Shown here: positions 26,964 through 35,102 of the stretch, piece by piece | How the letters are laid out: every line of letters begins with the position of its first letter | Numbering within the stretch: position 1 is the stretch's first letter | From: CALAED01 sp035765195 | GTDB taxonomy: Bacteria; Actinomycetota; Actinomycetes; Streptosporangiales; Streptosporangiaceae | DNA: 64,000 nt | Assembly: GCA_035765195.1 (NCBI GenBank) | Contig: DASTYC010000040.1 | Coordinates: forward strand, 319,407 to 383,406 | Direction of reading: 5' to 3' | The notes under the pieces: model-generated | Databases searched by the model: none | What the model was told of the DNA's origin: nothing | The model's input: only the letters and a program-made list of their open reading frames with translations | Program-made: the position numbers and the translations under genes

Positions 26964-27476
26964 ATGAAGGGTTCTGTCTTCGTCGACCTGACCGGTCGGC
27001 GACGCAAGATCGTGTTCGGGGCCGGCGCCACGCTGGGCGTGCTCGCCGTCGGCTACATCGTGGCCCTCGTCGTGGGGCTGCTCGGCGGACCGCAGGCGCC
27101 CGGCTGGCCCTTCGACGGGCACGGAAGGGACGAAAGGACTCCCGCGCCCGGCACCGGTCAGGTCGCGCCGACGGCACCAGGGGGACCCGGCGGGGTTTCG
27201 GGCGGGTCTCCCGGCGGCGCTCAGGCGCCGCCCGCCGGCGGCGCGCCCGGCGGCGCTCGTGACGCACCGCGCCGCGCGGGCGGCACCGCGACCTCCGGGG
27301 CAGCCGGGACGTCCGGCGCCGGGGCGGGGACGACCTCGCCGCCGGCGCCGCCCGCGACATCGCCGGCCACGTCTTCTCCGCCGGCCACGACGCCCACCCC
27401 GACGCCGTCGCCGGCGTCGACCGAGCGGGCCGCCCCGCGGACCGGCGGCCAGACCGGCCAGGAGACGGCCCCGTGA
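26964..27476 (+). CDS. Membrane-anchored Pro/Gly/Thr-rich protein upstream of the deacetylase/GT2 gene
   Basis: 170 aa. A short cytoplasmic N-terminus (RRRK) is followed by one membrane helix (about 17-40) and a 125-residue extracytoplasmic Gly/Pro, then Thr/Pro/Ser-rich tail (TTSPPAPPATSPATSSPP). Such tails often thread through the cell wall. The stop overlaps the next start as GTGA, so it is probably an accessory of the polysaccharide enzyme. No family recognised. Confidence 0.7.
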   Translation: MKGSVFVDLTGRRRKIVFGAGATLGVLAVGYIVALVVGLLGGPQAPGWPFDGHGRDERTPAPGTGQVAPTAPGGPGGVSGGSPGGAQAPPAGGAPGGARDAPRRAGGTATSGAAGTSGAGAGTTSPPAPPATSPATSSPPATTPTPTPSPASTERAAPRTGGQTGQETAP

Positions 27477-29656
27477 CGGCGCCCGGCCCACGCCGGCGCC
27501 GACGCCGTCCCGCCGCCGCGCAGGTGGAACGGCATCGCGAACCACGGGGCCACTGGGGCGTCGTCGCGCTCTTCCTGGCGGCCGTCGCGGTCGCGCTGTT
27601 GCTCAACGGGTTCGCCGAGCACACCGTGGGCGGCGCGCGCACGGCGCCGCCCGACACCGGCTCCGGCGCCGGCTCCGGCCTCAGCGACTCGCGGCCGGTT
27701 CTCGACCTGTCCCGCCGGCCGGCGCGGGCGCTGGGGATGCCCGCCCGCACGGTGGCGCTGACCTTCGACGACGGCCCGGACCCGCGCTGGACGCCGCGGG
27801 TCCTCGACGTGCTGCGCCGCCATCACGCGCGCGCCACGTTCTTCATGATCGGTTCTCGCGTCGCGGAGCGCCCCGACATCGCGCGGCGGGTGCTGCGCGA
27901 AGGGCACGAGATCGGCTCGCACACCTATACCCACGCCGACATCGGCAGCACCGGCCGCTGGCGCGGCAACCTCGAACTCGGGCTGACCCAAAGCGCGATC
28001 TCCGGCGCCACCGGGGTGAAGGTGCGGCTGATCCGGCCGCCGTACTCCTCGGTGCCGAGCGCGCTGCAGGGCCGCATCGAACGCTCCGTGCGAACGGCGG
28101 GCGACGCACGCTACCTGGTCGTGCTCGCCGACCACGACACCCAGGACTGGGCGCGACCCGGCACCGGACGCGTCCTGGCCGCCGCCACGCCGCGCGGCGG
28201 CGCGGGCGCCGTCGTGATGATGCACGACGGCGGCGGCGACCGCACCCAGACGGTCGCGGCCCTGGACATGCTGCTCACCCGGCTGCAGAACCAGGGGTAT
28301 CGCTTCACCACGGTGACGGGCGGGCTGGGCCTGCCGCGCGGCGACTCCCCCGCGCCGGTCCGCGACCAGGTGACCGGCACCGCGCTCGTCACGTCGCAAC
28401 GCGTCGCGAACGTGGTCGCTGCCGGCTTGTCCGTGCTGCTGGTGGCGACCGCGGCGCTGATCGCCGTACGCCTGGTCATGCTGCCGGTCTTCGCCGGCGC
28501 CCACGCCCGCCGGGCGCGGCGCCGCCGCCGCGTGGCCGTCACCTGGACCGCTCCCGTCTCGATCGTCGTGCCCGCCTACAACGAGGAGGCGGGCATCGCC
28601 CCCACGATCCGCTCGCTTGTCAGGACGTCGTACGCCGGTGCGGTGGAGGTCATCGTGGTCGACGACGGCTCCACCGACCGTACGGCCGACGTGGCCGCGG
28701 GGCTCGGCCTGCCCAACGTCGTGGTGGTCCGGCGGCAGAACGGCGGCAAGGCGGCCGCGCTCAACACCGGCGTCGCCTATGCCCGAAACGACGTGGTCAT
28801 CCTGGTGGACGCCGACACGATCTTCGCGCCGGAGACGATCGGGCGGCTCGTCGCCCCGCTGGCCGACCCCGAGGTGGGCGCCGTGGCCGGCAGCCCGCGC
28901 GTGGGGAACCGGCGCAAGATGCTGGGCCGCTGGCAGCACCTGGAATACGTCATGGGCTCCAACCTCGACCGTCGCATGTTCGACGTGCTGCGGTGCGTGC
29001 CCACGATCCCGGGCGCGATCGGCGCCTTCCGGCGGGAGGCGCTGGCCGCCGTCGGCGGGATCAGCACCGACACGCTGGCGGAGGACACCGACCTCACCAT
29101 GTCGCTGTGGCGGGCGAACTGGCGGGTTGTCTGCGAGGAGTCGGCGTCGGCCTGGACCGAGGCGCCCGAGTCGCCGGGCCAGTTGTGGCGGCAGCGCTAC
29201 CGGTGGTGTTACGGGACGCTGCAGGCGATGTGGAAGCACAGGCACGCGCTCGTCGAGCGGGGCCGGCCCGGCCGGTTCGGCCGGCGCGCGCTGACCCACC
29301 TGGCGCTGTTCCAGGTGGCGTTGCCGTTGATGTCGCCGGTCATCGACCTGTTCGCCGTCTTCGGCCTGGTCTTTTTGAACCCGCTCCAGGTGGGCGCGGT
29401 GTGGCTGGCCTTCCTGGGCGCCCAGGGCCTCGGCGCCGCGTACGCGCTCCGGCTGGCCGGGGAGCCGCTGCGCTACCTGTTGTCGTTGCCGGCCCAGCAG
29501 ATCCTCTATCGGCAGCTGATGTACCTGGCGGTGATCCAGTCGATCGTCACCGCGCTGCTGGGCACCCATAAGCGCTGGCACGTCAACCGTCGCTTCGGCA
29601 CGTTCCGCGAGCCTGCCACGGCCGGCGCGGGCGGGCGCGGCGACCCCGAAGGGTAG
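27473..29656 (+). CDS. Bifunctional polysaccharide deacetylase / family 2 glycosyltransferase
   Basis: 727 aa, GTG start in the GTGA overlap. A membrane helix at about 24-43 is followed by an extracytoplasmic NodB-type deacetylase (about 95-285) with TFDDGPDP, HTYTHAD and RPPYSS motifs. A second helix (about 310-335) leads to a cytoplasmic GT2 domain with VPAYNEEAG, VDDGSTDRT, VDADTIF, EDTDLTM and QRYRWCYG (catalytic Asp and QxxRW). Three or more C-terminal membrane helices follow. This looks like a processive synthase that makes a beta-linked amino-sugar polymer and deacetylates it outside the membrane. Fusions of this type occur in actinomycetes; the polymer is unknown. Confidence 0.88.
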   Translation: MTAPGPRRRRRRPAAAQVERHREPRGHWGVVALFLAAVAVALLLNGFAEHTVGGARTAPPDTGSGAGSGLSDSRPVLDLSRRPARALGMPARTVALTFDDGPDPRWTPRVLDVLRRHHARATFFMIGSRVAERPDIARRVLREGHEIGSHTYTHADIGSTGRWRGNLELGLTQSAISGATGVKVRLIRPPYSSVPSALQGRIERSVRTAGDARYLVVLADHDTQDWARPGTGRVLAAATPRGGAGAVVMMHDGGGDRTQTVAALDMLLTRLQNQGYRFTTVTGGLGLPRGDSPAPVRDQVTGTALVTSQRVANVVAAGLSVLLVATAALIAVRLVMLPVFAGAHARRARRRRRVAVTWTAPVSIVVPAYNEEAGIAPTIRSLVRTSYAGAVEVIVVDDGSTDRTADVAAGLGLPNVVVVRRQNGGKAAALNTGVAYARNDVVILVDADTIFAPETIGRLVAPLADPEVGAVAGSPRVGNRRKMLGRWQHLEYVMGSNLDRRMFDVLRCVPTIPGAIGAFRREALAAVGGISTDTLAEDTDLTMSLWRANWRVVCEESASAWTEAPESPGQLWRQRYRWCYGTLQAMWKHRHALVERGRPGRFGRRALTHLALFQVALPLMSPVIDLFAVFGLVFLNPLQVGAVWLAFLGAQGLGAAYALRLAGEPLRYLLSLPAQQILYRQLMYLAVIQSIVTALLGTHKRWHVNRRFGTFREPATAGAGGRGDPEG

Positions 29657-29677
29657 GGACGCGACCCCGAAGGGTAG
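29642..29677. repeat. 21-bp tandem duplication spanning the synthase stop codon
   Basis: The block GCGACCCCGAAGGGTAGG is repeated in tandem, so GACCCCGAAGGG-TAG occurs twice, 21 bases apart. The second copy lies just after the real stop. Confidence 0.6.
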
Positions 29678-29688
29678 GAGCGGCGCGG

Positions 29689-29712
29689 GTTTCAACCCCG
29701 TGGCCTGGGAAC
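29689..29712 (+). promoter_or_regulatory. SigB/F-like promoter, GTTT-N14-GGGAAC
   Basis: One mismatch from GTTT-N14-GGGTAC, 50 bases before the 83-residue acidic protein gene. Confidence 0.45.
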
Positions 29713-29762
29713 GGGGGCAGTGAGAGCCCCAGGTCACGATCACCCAGAAGGGAGTGGGGCAC

Positions 29763-30014
29763 ATGCCGAGCCGGCCTGGCCGAGGCCCTGGCGGCGATGC
29801 CGCCGACGAGCAGGAGCGGACGGCCGCCGAGCTGTCCGATCGCGCCGCGGAATCCGTCGATCGGCGCTACGACGCGACCAAGGAGATCGACCACGACGAG
29901 CGCGCCCGCGCGGGAGCCCGGCGGTCCGGGGACGCCGAGGGGACCGAGACCGAGACGACCGGCGGAGGGCCCGAAACCGACCGGAGCGACGACGATCCCC
30001 ATAAAAGTGCATAA
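29763..30014 (+). CDS. Small acidic, probably disordered protein (83 aa)
   Basis: 83 aa with AGAAGGGAG 9 bases upstream of the ATG; a GTG three codons earlier is less likely. Composition is dominated by Glu, Asp, Arg, Gly and Thr, with no hydrophobic core (for example ETETTGGGPETDRSDDDPH). A middle helix-like stretch is AELSDRAAESVDRRYDATKEIDHDERARAG. Function unknown. It precedes the catalase gene and its stop lies inside a palindrome. Confidence 0.65.
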   Translation: MPSRPGRGPGGDAADEQERTAAELSDRAAESVDRRYDATKEIDHDERARAGARRSGDAEGTETETTGGGPETDRSDDDPHKSA

Positions 30015-30022
30015 CGTGCACT
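30006..30022. promoter_or_regulatory. Palindrome AGTGCA-N5-TGCACT upstream of katE
   Basis: Perfect 6-bp half-sites around TAACG, 57 bases before the catalase start. It has the size of a dimeric repressor site, possibly a redox- or metal-responsive regulator; the regulator is not identified. Confidence 0.45.
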
Positions 30023-30078
30023 AGGTCGGTTAGGGGATGAGTCAAGACACGTTGTCAAGAACGGGGAGAAGGATCGAG

Positions 30079-32193
30079 ATGAAGCTTCCAGGACGCGGCG
30101 GCGGCTCCGCGGCGACCGACAAGGACCGGCAGCTGGAGCGGGACCGCGTCGACCCGGAGGACAACGCGCTCACCACTGACCAGGGGGTCCGCGTCGACGA
30201 CACCGACAACTCCCTCAGCGTGGGTGAGCGCGGGCCCACGTTGATGGACGACTTCCACTTCCGGGAGAAGCTCACCCACTTCGACCACGAGCGGATTCCG
30301 GAGCGGGTCGTGCACGCGCGCGGCGCCGGGGCGTACGGACGCTTCCAGCTGCTGGAGTCGCTGTCGGACTACACGACGGCGGAGTTCTTGTGCGACACCT
30401 CGCTCGAGACGCCGGTGTTCGTGCGCTTCTCGACCGTGGCCGGCTCGCGCGGCTCCGCCGATACGGTACGCGACGTACGCGGGTTCGCCACCAAGTTCTA
30501 CACCCGGCAGGGCAACTTCGACCTCGTCGGCAACAACATGCCCGTCTTCTTCATTCAGGACGGGATCAAGTTTCCCGACTTCGTGCACGCGGTGAAACCC
30601 GAGCCGCCGAACGAGATCCCGCAGGCGTCGTCGGCACATGACACGCTGTGGGACTTCGTGCAGCTGCAGCCCGAGACCATGCACATGATGATGTGGCTGA
30701 TGTCGGACCGGGCGCTGCCCCGCAGCTACCGCATGATGCAGGGCTTCGGCGTGCACACCTTCCGGCTGGTCAACGCCGAGGGCCGGGGCACCTTCGTGAA
30801 GTTCCACTGGAAGCCGAAGCTCGGCACCCACTCCCTCGCCTGGGACGAGACCCAGAAGATCGCCGGCAAGGACCCCGACTTCAACCGCCGGGATCTGTGG
30901 GAGGCCATCGAGGAGGGCCATTACCCCGAGTGGGAGCTGTGCGTGCAGCTGGTGCCGGAGGAGGACGAGCACAGGTTCGACTTCGATCTGCTCGATGCCA
31001 CCAAGCTGATCCCGGAGGAGGAGGTGCCGGCGAGGCCGGTCGGCCGGCTGGTGCTCGACCGCAACCCCGACAACTTCTTCGCCGAGACCGAGCAGGTGGC
31101 CTTCCATCTGGGCAACGTCGTGCCCGGCATCGATTTCACCAACGACCCGCTGCTGCAGGCCCGGCTGTTCTCCTACCTGGACACGCAGCTGATCCGGCTC
31201 GGCGGGCCGAACTTCTCCCAGCTGCCGGTCAACCGCCCGATCGCCCCGGTGCGCAACCACCACCGCGACGGCTACCACCAGACGACGATCCAGCGCGGCC
31301 AGGCCAGCTACCACAAGAACTCGCTGTCGGGCGGCTGCCCGGTGGTGGGCGACGGCCACGCCTACACCCACTACCAGGAACGGGTCGACGGCAACAAGAT
31401 CCGCAAGCGGTCCGACAGCTTCGCCGACCACTACTCCCAGGCCACGCTGTTCTGGAACAGCATGGCCGGCTGGGAGAAGGCCCACATCGTCGCGGCCTTC
31501 CGGTTCGAGCTGGGCAAGGTCGAGCAAAAGCACATCCGGGAGGGCGTCGTGGAGCACCTCAACCACGTCGACCACGACCTGGCCACCAGCGTGGCCGAGG
31601 GCATCGGCGTGGTGCCGCCGGAAAAGGCCGCGGGCGACAACCACGGCCGCGGCTCGCCGGCGCTCAGCCAGGCGAACGCCCCGGCCGACACGATCGCCAG
31701 CCGTAAGATCGCGATCCTCGCGGCGGACGGCGTGGACGCCGGGGGCGTCGCGGCCGTCGGTGACGCGCTGACCGAAGCGGGCGCGAGCTGTGAGGTGCTC
31801 GCGGCGCGCGACGGCACGCTGCAGACCGCGGACGGCGGCCGAATCGAGGTGACCCGCGCGCTGCCCACCGTCGCCTCGGTGCTCTACGACGCCGTGGTGG
31901 TGCCCGGCGGGGAACGGGCCGCGATGACGCTGTCCGGCGACGGCGACGTCCTGCACTTCATCGCCGAGGCGTTCAAGCACGGCAAGCCCGTGGGCGCGCT
32001 CGGCACCGGCGTGGACCTGCTCCAGGCCGCGCGGCTGACGGCCGTCCCGCCGAACGGCGAGGGAGTCGGCGCCGACCATGGTGTCGTGGTCGCGGCGACC
32101 GCCGGGGACCACGGCGAGTTCACCCGGCATCTCATCGACGCGATCGCCCGGCACCGGCACTGGGATCGGGCCGTCGACGCGGTCCCGGCCTGA
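30079..32193 (+). CDS. katE: Large-subunit (clade 2, HPII-type) catalase
   Basis: 704 aa from the ATG that follows GGAGAAGG; the frame is open 14 codons further upstream. The heme catalase core covers about residues 40-530: distal His in ERIPERVVHARGAGAYG, Asn in the GNNMPVFFIQD region, and the proximal Tyr in RLFSYLDTQLIRLGGPNF. The C-terminal 150 residues form the DJ-1/PfpI-like domain of large catalases (KIAILAADGVDAGGVAAVG...VVVPGG). Destroys hydrogen peroxide in the cytoplasm. A KatE paired with a SigB-like factor is a classic general-stress arrangement, but I see no clear SigB promoter here. Confidence 0.95.
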   Translation: MKLPGRGGGSAATDKDRQLERDRVDPEDNALTTDQGVRVDDTDNSLSVGERGPTLMDDFHFREKLTHFDHERIPERVVHARGAGAYGRFQLLESLSDYTTAEFLCDTSLETPVFVRFSTVAGSRGSADTVRDVRGFATKFYTRQGNFDLVGNNMPVFFIQDGIKFPDFVHAVKPEPPNEIPQASSAHDTLWDFVQLQPETMHMMMWLMSDRALPRSYRMMQGFGVHTFRLVNAEGRGTFVKFHWKPKLGTHSLAWDETQKIAGKDPDFNRRDLWEAIEEGHYPEWELCVQLVPEEDEHRFDFDLLDATKLIPEEEVPARPVGRLVLDRNPDNFFAETEQVAFHLGNVVPGIDFTNDPLLQARLFSYLDTQLIRLGGPNFSQLPVNRPIAPVRNHHRDGYHQTTIQRGQASYHKNSLSGGCPVVGDGHAYTHYQERVDGNKIRKRSDSFADHYSQATLFWNSMAGWEKAHIVAAFRFELGKVEQKHIREGVVEHLNHVDHDLATSVAEGIGVVPPEKAAGDNHGRGSPALSQANAPADTIASRKIAILAADGVDAGGVAAVGDALTEAGASCEVLAARDGTLQTADGGRIEVTRALPTVASVLYDAVVVPGGERAAMTLSGDGDVLHFIAEAFKHGKPVGALGTGVDLLQAARLTAVPPNGEGVGADHGVVVAATAGDHGEFTRHLIDAIARHRHWDRAVDAVPA

Positions 32194-32207
32194 CGTCGAC
32201 GCGGTAA

Positions 32208-32229
32208 GGGCCCGGCCCGGGCCGGGCCC
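32208..32229 (+). terminator. 22-bp GC palindrome after katE
   Basis: A perfect palindrome GGGCCCGGCCC/GGGCCGGGCCC begins 14 bases after the katE stop; likely part of the terminator. Confidence 0.55.
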
Positions 32230-32240
32230 TCCGCGTGGCG

Positions 32241-32291
32241 GGCGCCCGGCGATCACCCGATCGGCCATCCGGTCGGTGATCGCCGGGCGCC
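32241..32291. terminator. Long bidirectional hairpin between katE and the sigma gene
   Basis: GGCGCCCGGCGATCAC pairs with GTGATCGCCGGGCGCC (16 bp), with further pairing in the loop. It ends five bases before the sigma-factor stop, so it can serve both convergent genes. Confidence 0.75.
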
Positions 32292-32295
32292 GCGC

Positions 32296-33129
32296 TCAGT
32301 CGCCGGAGCCGGAGGCGTCGCCGCCTTCCTCCTCGAGCAGCTTGGCGCGCAGCCGTTGCAGGCTGCGACTGAGCAGCCGGGAGACGTGCATCTGCGAGAT
32401 GCCGATCTCTTCGCCGATCTGCGACTGGGTCTTGTTGCCGAAGAAGCGCAGCAGCAGGATCTTCCGTTCCCGCTCGGGCAGTTCGTCGATCAGCGGCCGC
32501 AGCGCGTGCCCGTCCACCATCAGGTCGAGCTCGGGGTCGGCGGCGCCGACGCTGTCCCCCAGCGACTGGGCGTCGGGCTCGTCGGAGGCGGGCGCGTCGA
32601 GGGACACCGGCCGGTAGGAGTCCCAGGCGGCGATCACCTCGACCGTCTCCTCGATGGTCAGGCCCATCTGCTCGGCCAGCTGCGCCGTGGTCGGGGACCG
32701 GCCGTGCTTCCTGACGAACTCCTGTACCGCCGGCGTCAGCGCCAGGCTGAGCTCCTGCAGCCGGCGCGGCATGTGCACGCCCCACGTCCGGTCCCGGAAG
32801 TGCCGCTTGACCTCACCGGTCATCATCGGCGCGGCATAGGCGATGAAGTTCTCGCCGAGCTCGGGGTCCCATCGGTTGATCGCCTTGACCAGCCCGACGA
32901 ACGCCGCCTGTTCGATGTCTTCAAGCGGCTCGCCCCGGTGGGAGTAGCGGCGGGCGATGCTTCGCGCCATCGACACGTGCTCGTCGACGATCTGCGATCG
33001 TATCCGCTCCCTGCGGGGGTCGTCCTCAGGCAGCTTGGTCATCTCGGCGAGCAGTGCCTCGACCCGGCCTCCCCGGCCGGGTTCCGGCCGGGCCGGTCGT
33101 TCCATCGCGGTCGTTGATTCCTTGGGCAT
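32296..33129 (-). CDS. RNA polymerase sigma factor, SigB/SigF/SigG subfamily
   Basis: 277 aa. Region 2 is AFVGLVKAINRWDPELGENFIAYAAPMMTGEVKRHFRDRTWGVHMPRRLQEL, a hallmark of the SigB/F/G group. Region 3 is PAVQEFVRKHGRSPTTAQLAEQMGL, and region 4 is LPERERKILLLRFFGNKTQSQIGEEIGISQMHVSRLLSRSLQRLR. Such factors are held by a kinase-type anti-sigma and drive general stress, osmotic or developmental genes. The STAS gene 36 bases upstream on the same strand is its probable operon partner. At least sixteen promoters of the expected sequence class lie in this window, making it the candidate cognate factor. Confidence 0.93.
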   Translation of the reverse strand: MPKESTTAMERPARPEPGRGGRVEALLAEMTKLPEDDPRRERIRSQIVDEHVSMARSIARRYSHRGEPLEDIEQAAFVGLVKAINRWDPELGENFIAYAAPMMTGEVKRHFRDRTWGVHMPRRLQELSLALTPAVQEFVRKHGRSPTTAQLAEQMGLTIEETVEVIAAWDSYRPVSLDAPASDEPDAQSLGDSVGAADPELDLMVDGHALRPLIDELPERERKILLLRFFGNKTQSQIGEEIGISQMHVSRLLSRSLQRLRAKLLEEEGGDASGSGD

Positions 33130-33165
33130 GAAGGGGGTTCCTTGGAAGCAGGTACGGTGCTCGGG

Positions 33166-33585
33166 TCAAACCTCGGTTTGCTCGGCCCGTTCGTGCCGCC
33201 TGGCGTCATCGGCGGCCTCGGCCGCCGACGCGTCCAGACGGTCGGGAGACTCGTCCACGGCGTCTTCGAGGCGGTCGCGTATCGCCAGGCGTTCGCGCAG
33301 CCCCGTGATGTTGAGGATGCGGACGACGGACGCGCCTGGAGCGAGGAGGATCAGCCGCCCGCCGGCCGACCGTGCCTTCTCATGGTATTCCACCAAAATG
33401 GACAAACCGGTCGAGTCGACGAACCTCAGCTCGGTCAAGTCCAGGACCACGCGACCTTTGTTGTCCTCGCACACCGTCCGCAGCCGGTCGCGCAGCCGCG
33501 CGGCGCCGGCGAGGTCGAGCTCGCCGCGCAACGCCACCACGGCATGCCGTCCGGCCTGCCGGGTCGAGATCTCCAAAAGTTGCAC
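33166..33585 (-). CDS. STAS-domain anti-anti-sigma factor
   Basis: 139 aa from a GTG 8 bases after GGAAAGG; the frame stays open 28 codons upstream without a comparable site. The STAS fold is plain: VVALRGELDLAGAARLRDRL, VVLDLTELRFVDSTGLSILVEYHEKA with the phosphorylatable Ser in DSTG, and GRLILLAPGASVVRILNITGL. Unphosphorylated, such proteins bind the anti-sigma kinase and free the sigma factor. It carries a charged 30-residue C-terminal tail beyond the domain. No anti-sigma kinase gene is in the window. Confidence 0.9.
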   Translation of the reverse strand: MQLLEISTRQAGRHAVVALRGELDLAGAARLRDRLRTVCEDNKGRVVLDLTELRFVDSTGLSILVEYHEKARSAGGRLILLAPGASVVRILNITGLRERLAIRDRLEDAVDESPDRLDASAAEAADDARRHERAEQTEV

Positions 33586-33668
33586 CAGCACGTCCTTTCC
33601 GCGCGCGCGGCGCGAACAGGGGGTCCCCCGGCCCGCTTCCCCTGGTCCACTCTCCGCGATAGAGAGCA

Positions 33669-35021
33669 CTAAACGACGAGCTCACGTTCGATGTCCTCCA
33701 GGCTGCGGTTGCGGGTCTCGGGCACCTTCGCGGCGAAGAACACGATTCCGAGCACCGCGAGCCCGGCGTACAGCCAGAACGTCCATGTCCGCCCGATCGC
33801 GTCGATGAGCTGCAGGAAGTAATACGACACGACGAAGTTCGCCGCCCAGTTCACGAGGCTGCACAGCGCCATCGCCCGCCCCCGTACGGCGAGCGGGAAG
33901 ATCTCCGAGATCATCAGCCAGAACACCGGCCCGAGGCCGATGGCGAACGCGGCCATGAACACGATGAGGGCGACGAGCGCCACCCACGGTGCCGTGTCCT
34001 GCCAGTCGAGGGCGAAGAACGCGCCGAGCGTGAACAAGGCGACGGCCAGCCCCGCGGTGCCGATGAACAGCAGCGCGCGCCGCCCGACCCGGTCCAGCAG
34101 CAAGACCGCCACCACGGTGAAGACCACGTTGGTGATGCCGACGGTGAGCGCCTGAGCGATCGCGTCGTTGGCCCGCAGACCCGTGTAGGTCAAGATGGTG
34201 GGCGAGAAGTAGACCACCGTGTTCACCCCGACCGCCTGTTGCACGATGGCCAGGCCGAGGCCGACCACGAGCATCGGCCGCAGCCGCGGCGCGAAAAGGT
34301 CGCGGATGCGGGCGCGCCGCTCGCGCGTCACGACGGCCTCGATGTCCGCGAGCTCGGCGTCGGCGTCCTCGCCCCGTCTGGTGTTCGCCAGCACCCGCCG
34401 GGCCTCCTCCCGGCGTCCCTGCTGCATCAGCCAGCGCGGGGTGAACGGCACGAACATCATGCTGATCACCAGCACCACGCCGGGAACCGCGCCGATCCCG
34501 AGCATCCACCGCCAGCCCGAGTCCACGTTCCGCAGCGCGAAGTCGACGAGATAGGCGACGAGAATGCCGATAGTGATCATCAGCTGGTTGTAGGAGACCG
34601 TGCCGCCGCGGATCTTGGGCGGGGTGTGCTCGGCGATGTACATGGGCACCACGGCGGAGGCGGCGCCCACGGCCAGACCGAGCCCGACGCGCGCCGCGAC
34701 GAGCTGGCCGGAGGTCTGGGCGAACGCCGCGGCGACGGCGCCCACGACGTAGACGAGTCCGGCGGCGAGCAGCGTCCAGCGCCGGCTGATCCGATCTGCC
34801 AGCCAGCCGCCCGCTATCGCCCCGGCGACCGCGCCGGCGAGCAGACCGGCCACGATCCAGGACTGGGCGACCGCCCCGGCGTCCAGGTCCTTCTTGATGT
34901 AGAGCAGGGCACCGGAGATCACTCCGGTGTCGTAGCCGAACAGCAGCCCGCCGACCGCCGCCAGCATCGAGATCTTCAGCACGAAGGGGTTCTTGACGGC
35001 TTCGTCGACGTAGCCTGGCAT
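33669..35021 (-). CDS. Sugar porter family MFS transporter
   Basis: 450 aa, about 12 membrane helices. The ATG follows GAGGAGAAAGC. Sugar-porter signatures are GGLLFGYDTGVISGALLYI (helix 1), DRISRRWTLL (loop 2-3), PRWLMQQGRREEARRVL (after helix 6), DRVGRRALL (loop 8-9) and PETRNRSLEDIE near the end. The pattern is closest to proton-coupled myo-inositol/xylose transporters. Substrate uncertain. Confidence 0.88.
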   Translation of the reverse strand: MPGYVDEAVKNPFVLKISMLAAVGGLLFGYDTGVISGALLYIKKDLDAGAVAQSWIVAGLLAGAVAGAIAGGWLADRISRRWTLLAAGLVYVVGAVAAAFAQTSGQLVAARVGLGLAVGAASAVVPMYIAEHTPPKIRGGTVSYNQLMITIGILVAYLVDFALRNVDSGWRWMLGIGAVPGVVLVISMMFVPFTPRWLMQQGRREEARRVLANTRRGEDADAELADIEAVVTRERRARIRDLFAPRLRPMLVVGLGLAIVQQAVGVNTVVYFSPTILTYTGLRANDAIAQALTVGITNVVFTVVAVLLLDRVGRRALLFIGTAGLAVALFTLGAFFALDWQDTAPWVALVALIVFMAAFAIGLGPVFWLMISEIFPLAVRGRAMALCSLVNWAANFVVSYYFLQLIDAIGRTWTFWLYAGLAVLGIVFFAAKVPETRNRSLEDIERELVV

Positions 35022-35102
35022 GCTTTCTCCTCGAGGGTGTGCGCCGGCCGGCCGGTGCGGTCGCGGAGCGGGGCGGGGGGCCACCGCGCCGGGGCGTGGG
35101 CG

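Noticed and set aside
29651..29677. GGGTAG copies in the duplication as SigB-type promoters
   Set aside because: Neither has GNNT at 14-16 bases; the GTTT-N14-GGGAAC further downstream is better placed.
30024..30040. SigB-type promoter directly before katE
   Set aside because: The GGTTAGGGGAT stretch has no GNNT at the required distance.
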